Origin: Tetraselmis striata
Lineage: Eukaryota > Chlorophyta > Chlorodendrophyceae > Chlorodendrales > Chlorodendraceae
DNA length: 64,000 nt
Reading direction: 5' to 3'
Assembly (NCBI GenBank): GCA_006384855.1
Contig: VCJN01002251.1
Location: forward strand, 62,001-126,000
Position numbers and translations under genes: made by a program. Under the pieces are notes generated by a model. The model made no database searches. It had not been told where the DNA came from and saw nothing but the letters and a program-made list of their open reading frames with translations. Of this stretch, positions 61,857 to 64,000 are shown piece after piece (the stretch's first letter is position 1; every line of letters starts with the position of its first letter).

Positions 61857-62420
61857 CAGCATGTACAGCATGAACCACCCACGGTACGGCATCTGCATCG
61901 TCCTTGTGCATGTGGATGACATCCTCGTCGTCTCCGACTCTGTTGAGTGGATCCGGTCAGCCAAGTCCGCAATTGGTGCTGAGTTCAACATGACCGACTT
62001 CGGGGAGGCCGCCTTCGTCCTGGGCATGGACCTCACTCGTTGCTGGGCTTCCGGCACCATCCGACTATCCCAGGAGCAGTACACGCTCGAACTGTTGGAA
62101 AAGTACGGCATGCAGGACTGCTCCCCGGCCAAGACCCCCATGGGCAGTGGCCACTACAAAGATCTTGCTTGCGCCAGCGACGCCGACAAGGCCCCGCTCT
62201 CCCGCGAGGACCATGAAACGTATCGCGCCATCCTGGGCTCTGTCAACTTCCTCACGATGTGCACCCAACCGGACCTCGCCTTTGCTATCAACGTCCTCAG
62301 CAGGTTTCAGTATGCCCCGCAGAAGATCCACCTCATGCAGCTCAAACGGGTACTCCGCTATCTCAAGGGCACCCCTGGCATGGGCATCACCTACGGAGCC
62401 ACTGAACCGGGGGGGGGGGG
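61840..62420 (+). pseudogene. Copia reverse transcriptase, C-terminal part
   Basis: YGICIVLVHVDDILVVSD holds the catalytic Asp pair (HVDD instead of YVDD). LSQEQYTLELLEKYGM, AILGSVNFLTMCTQPDLAFA and LMQLKRVLRYLKGTPG follow. The frame fails at a run of 12 G (62409-62420). Confidence 0.92.
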
Positions 62421-62899
62421 CTCGCCTCGTAGTCTACTCAGACTCCGACTGGGCCGCGGACACCAACAACCGGCGCTCTCAGTCCGGTGACATCAGCATG
62501 CTCAATGGTGGTGCCATTGGATGGAACTCCAAACAACAAGACACCACAGCGCTCTCCACCACTGAGGCTGAATACGTTGCCCTCAACAGAGCGGCACAGA
62601 ACACTGTGCACTTCAGGCAGCTGCTGCAAGACATCCACCAACAGCAACAAGGGCCCACCATTGTCTATGAAGACAACCAAGGAGCAGTCAAACTTGCCAA
62701 CAATCCCATGGCTTCGCACAGAACCAAGCACATCGACATCAAGCATCATTACACTCGAGACCTAGTGGATGCTGGAACGATCTCTGTCACCCCCATCGCT
62801 ACATCAAAGATGCTGGCCGATGGGCTCACCAAAGCCTTGCCTGAACCCACTCACACACTGCTGTTTAGACAATGCATGGGCACTAAGTCAACTGTATGA
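62421..62899 (+). pseudogene. Copia RNase H
   Basis: YSDSDWAADTNNRRSQSGD, LSTTEAEYVALN, VYEDNQGAVKLANNP and HRTKHIDIKHHYTRD are the RNase H acidic residues and conserved blocks. It stops at TGA 62897-62899, just before the polypurine tract. Confidence 0.92.
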
Positions 62900-62921
62900 C
62901 CGGCCTATGCTTGAGAGGGGC

Positions 62922-63187
62922 TATTATAGTACAACAGTACTAGCGCATCGCAGTGTGCAACGGTGTGCACTGCAGTGTGCAACAAGTGCACACTGCAGTG
63001 TAGTGTGCGCATGTGCACTGCGACAGCAGTATCCTGGGCGCCCGCCAGGTGCGCGCGCCGCTACATGGCGGCGCGGGCGCTGCGGGCGCCGCTCACTTCC
63101 TTTAACCTCACCGCATCCTCCTGCCCCTCCCACTCGGCTGCCCCTCGTCAGGGGCCCACGCCCGTGCCCTGCACCAGGGCTATAAGA
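62922..63187 (+). repeat. Copia 3' LTR
   Basis: 266 bp, nearly identical to the 5' LTR; ends CTATAAGA. Confidence 0.95.
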
Positions 63188-63192
63188 AGATG
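63188..63192. repeat. Copia target-site duplication, right (AGATG)
   Basis: Exact copy of 57757-57761. Confidence 0.85.
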
Positions 63193-64000
63193 CACGCTAA
63201 GCCTGAACGTACCAGCTACTGTGGTACGTGTACAATAACCACATCATGTTCGTCATCATCCGGTTAATATTCATCACGAATTCACTGCTGGTAATATTCG
63301 TTGCTGGTCACTAAAAAACGTTTAGAGCATGATAAATCCTATAATAATCCTAGTAGTATCCTTCGTCCTATTCAGAATATATATAAGTAAGCCAGCACTA
63401 CAGAAAATAAAGCTGACGGCAGCGGGTGACGTCATCGCTCAGCCGCTCTGCCACCGATCCGACACCGATCGCTGGCGGTCGCGCTAGCTGCATAGTCGGC
63501 CCGTGGCATGCTCCTCGCGCGTCGAATGCACATACTCACAGCACACCTGTCAACACTCAGCAGCGACACTTCGCACAGTTTAATTCCATTCCAGCAGGCA
63601 ACTTCGCCACAACGTTCCTACCTGCGTGTCATATCAGACTGCTCGGCACACTGCTACAGGGAAAGACAACTGCCGCTCTTGGCGAGCTCGGCAGGCGTGA
63701 GTGCTGCGTGCAAGCGCGACGCGACTTTCGGAACGTCGCACCGACTTTCTTCGACACTCGGAAGGGCTAGCACGCCCCCGGTCTCGCACGAGGCGCCGAA
63801 GCAGAGATTTGCAAGAGATAGCTGCGTATCTCTCCACCCATTACGCCGACAACTATCCACAATTCGTCGGGGTGTGCGCAACCACCGAGACCAGCTGCCG
63901 ACACAAAAAACACACGCATAGTGTCTATGCACAATGTCGATCGCCTATCAACAGACCGACGGCCTTCTGGGGGGAGCCCCACGCCACGGTGAGCTTCCCG
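63193..64000. other. Terminal spacer, no recognised gene
   Basis: Overlapping frames of 91-138 codons occur but none shows a domain or splice pattern. A gene could begin here and continue beyond the window. Confidence 0.4.

Larger units (their letters stand above)
57762..63187 (+). mobile_element. Copia (Ty1) LTR retrotransposon
   Basis: A 5,426-bp element with 268/266-bp LTRs, a 5-bp target duplication (AGATG), gag, and pol in the Ty1/copia order protease - integrase - RT - RNase H. A purine-rich GAGAGGGG precedes the 3' LTR. The LTRs differ at only three places (A/G in TACARCAG, a 2-bp TA indel, C/T near the end), so the insertion is recent. The coding region nevertheless changes frame five times. 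Confidence 0.97.

Overview
The window looks like nuclear DNA from a green alga. Three gene models have many short introns, almost all with GT..AG ends. Coding regions are GC-rich. INO1 and the ING-like gene each have TGTAA, the poly(A) signal known from Chlamydomonas and Volvox, about 110-135 nt after the stop. Plant-type telomere-like motifs (TTTAGGG/CCCTAAA) occur in one intron. Long poly-C/poly-G runs and TA or TG microsatellites are frequent. The species cannot be named from the sequence; a chlorophyte or prasinophyte-grade alga fits best.

Host genes. INO1, myo-inositol-3-phosphate synthase, is at 1939-3705 (minus, 2 exons). RFC1, the large clamp-loader subunit, is at 17775-24744 (minus, 21 exons rebuilt here, 981 aa). 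A secreted protein with four Kazal-like repeats is at 30576-31859 (minus). A protein with an ING-type N-terminus and a Tudor-like C-terminus is at 47521-49802 (plus, 11 exons, 329 aa). Less certain genes are a BED-like zinc-finger ORF and a Tudor-like multi-exon gene (38.8-40.7 kb), a Cys-rich ORF (41.4-42.1 kb, minus) and a basic/acidic repeat protein (44.5-44.8 kb).

Mobile DNA fills most of the rest. Two copies, in opposite orientation, of a 3.2-kb element carry a Gag-like ORF and a tyrosine recombinase inside split direct repeats (A1 - ORFs - B1 A2 B2) but have no reverse transcriptase (4119-7318 minus; 25671-28882 plus). A related unoccupied copy of the second insertion site lies near 50.57 kb. 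A 3.4-kb ORF1-only non-LTR element has a 13-bp target-site duplication (7923-11342). A hAT element has an 8-bp duplication (12861-14494). A TIR element has dense TGCAAACA arrays (16156-17244). A Copia LTR retrotransposon has near-identical LTRs and a 5-bp duplication (57762-63187). Fragments of non-LTR reverse transcriptases, foldback elements, a 67-bp satellite-like array (53.9-55.3 kb) and an unrecognised coding family in two inverted copies (36.9-38.0 and 45.7-46.8 kb) complete the picture.

No operon-like grouping is visible. The host genes are unrelated housekeeping or chromatin genes separated by nested transposon insertions.
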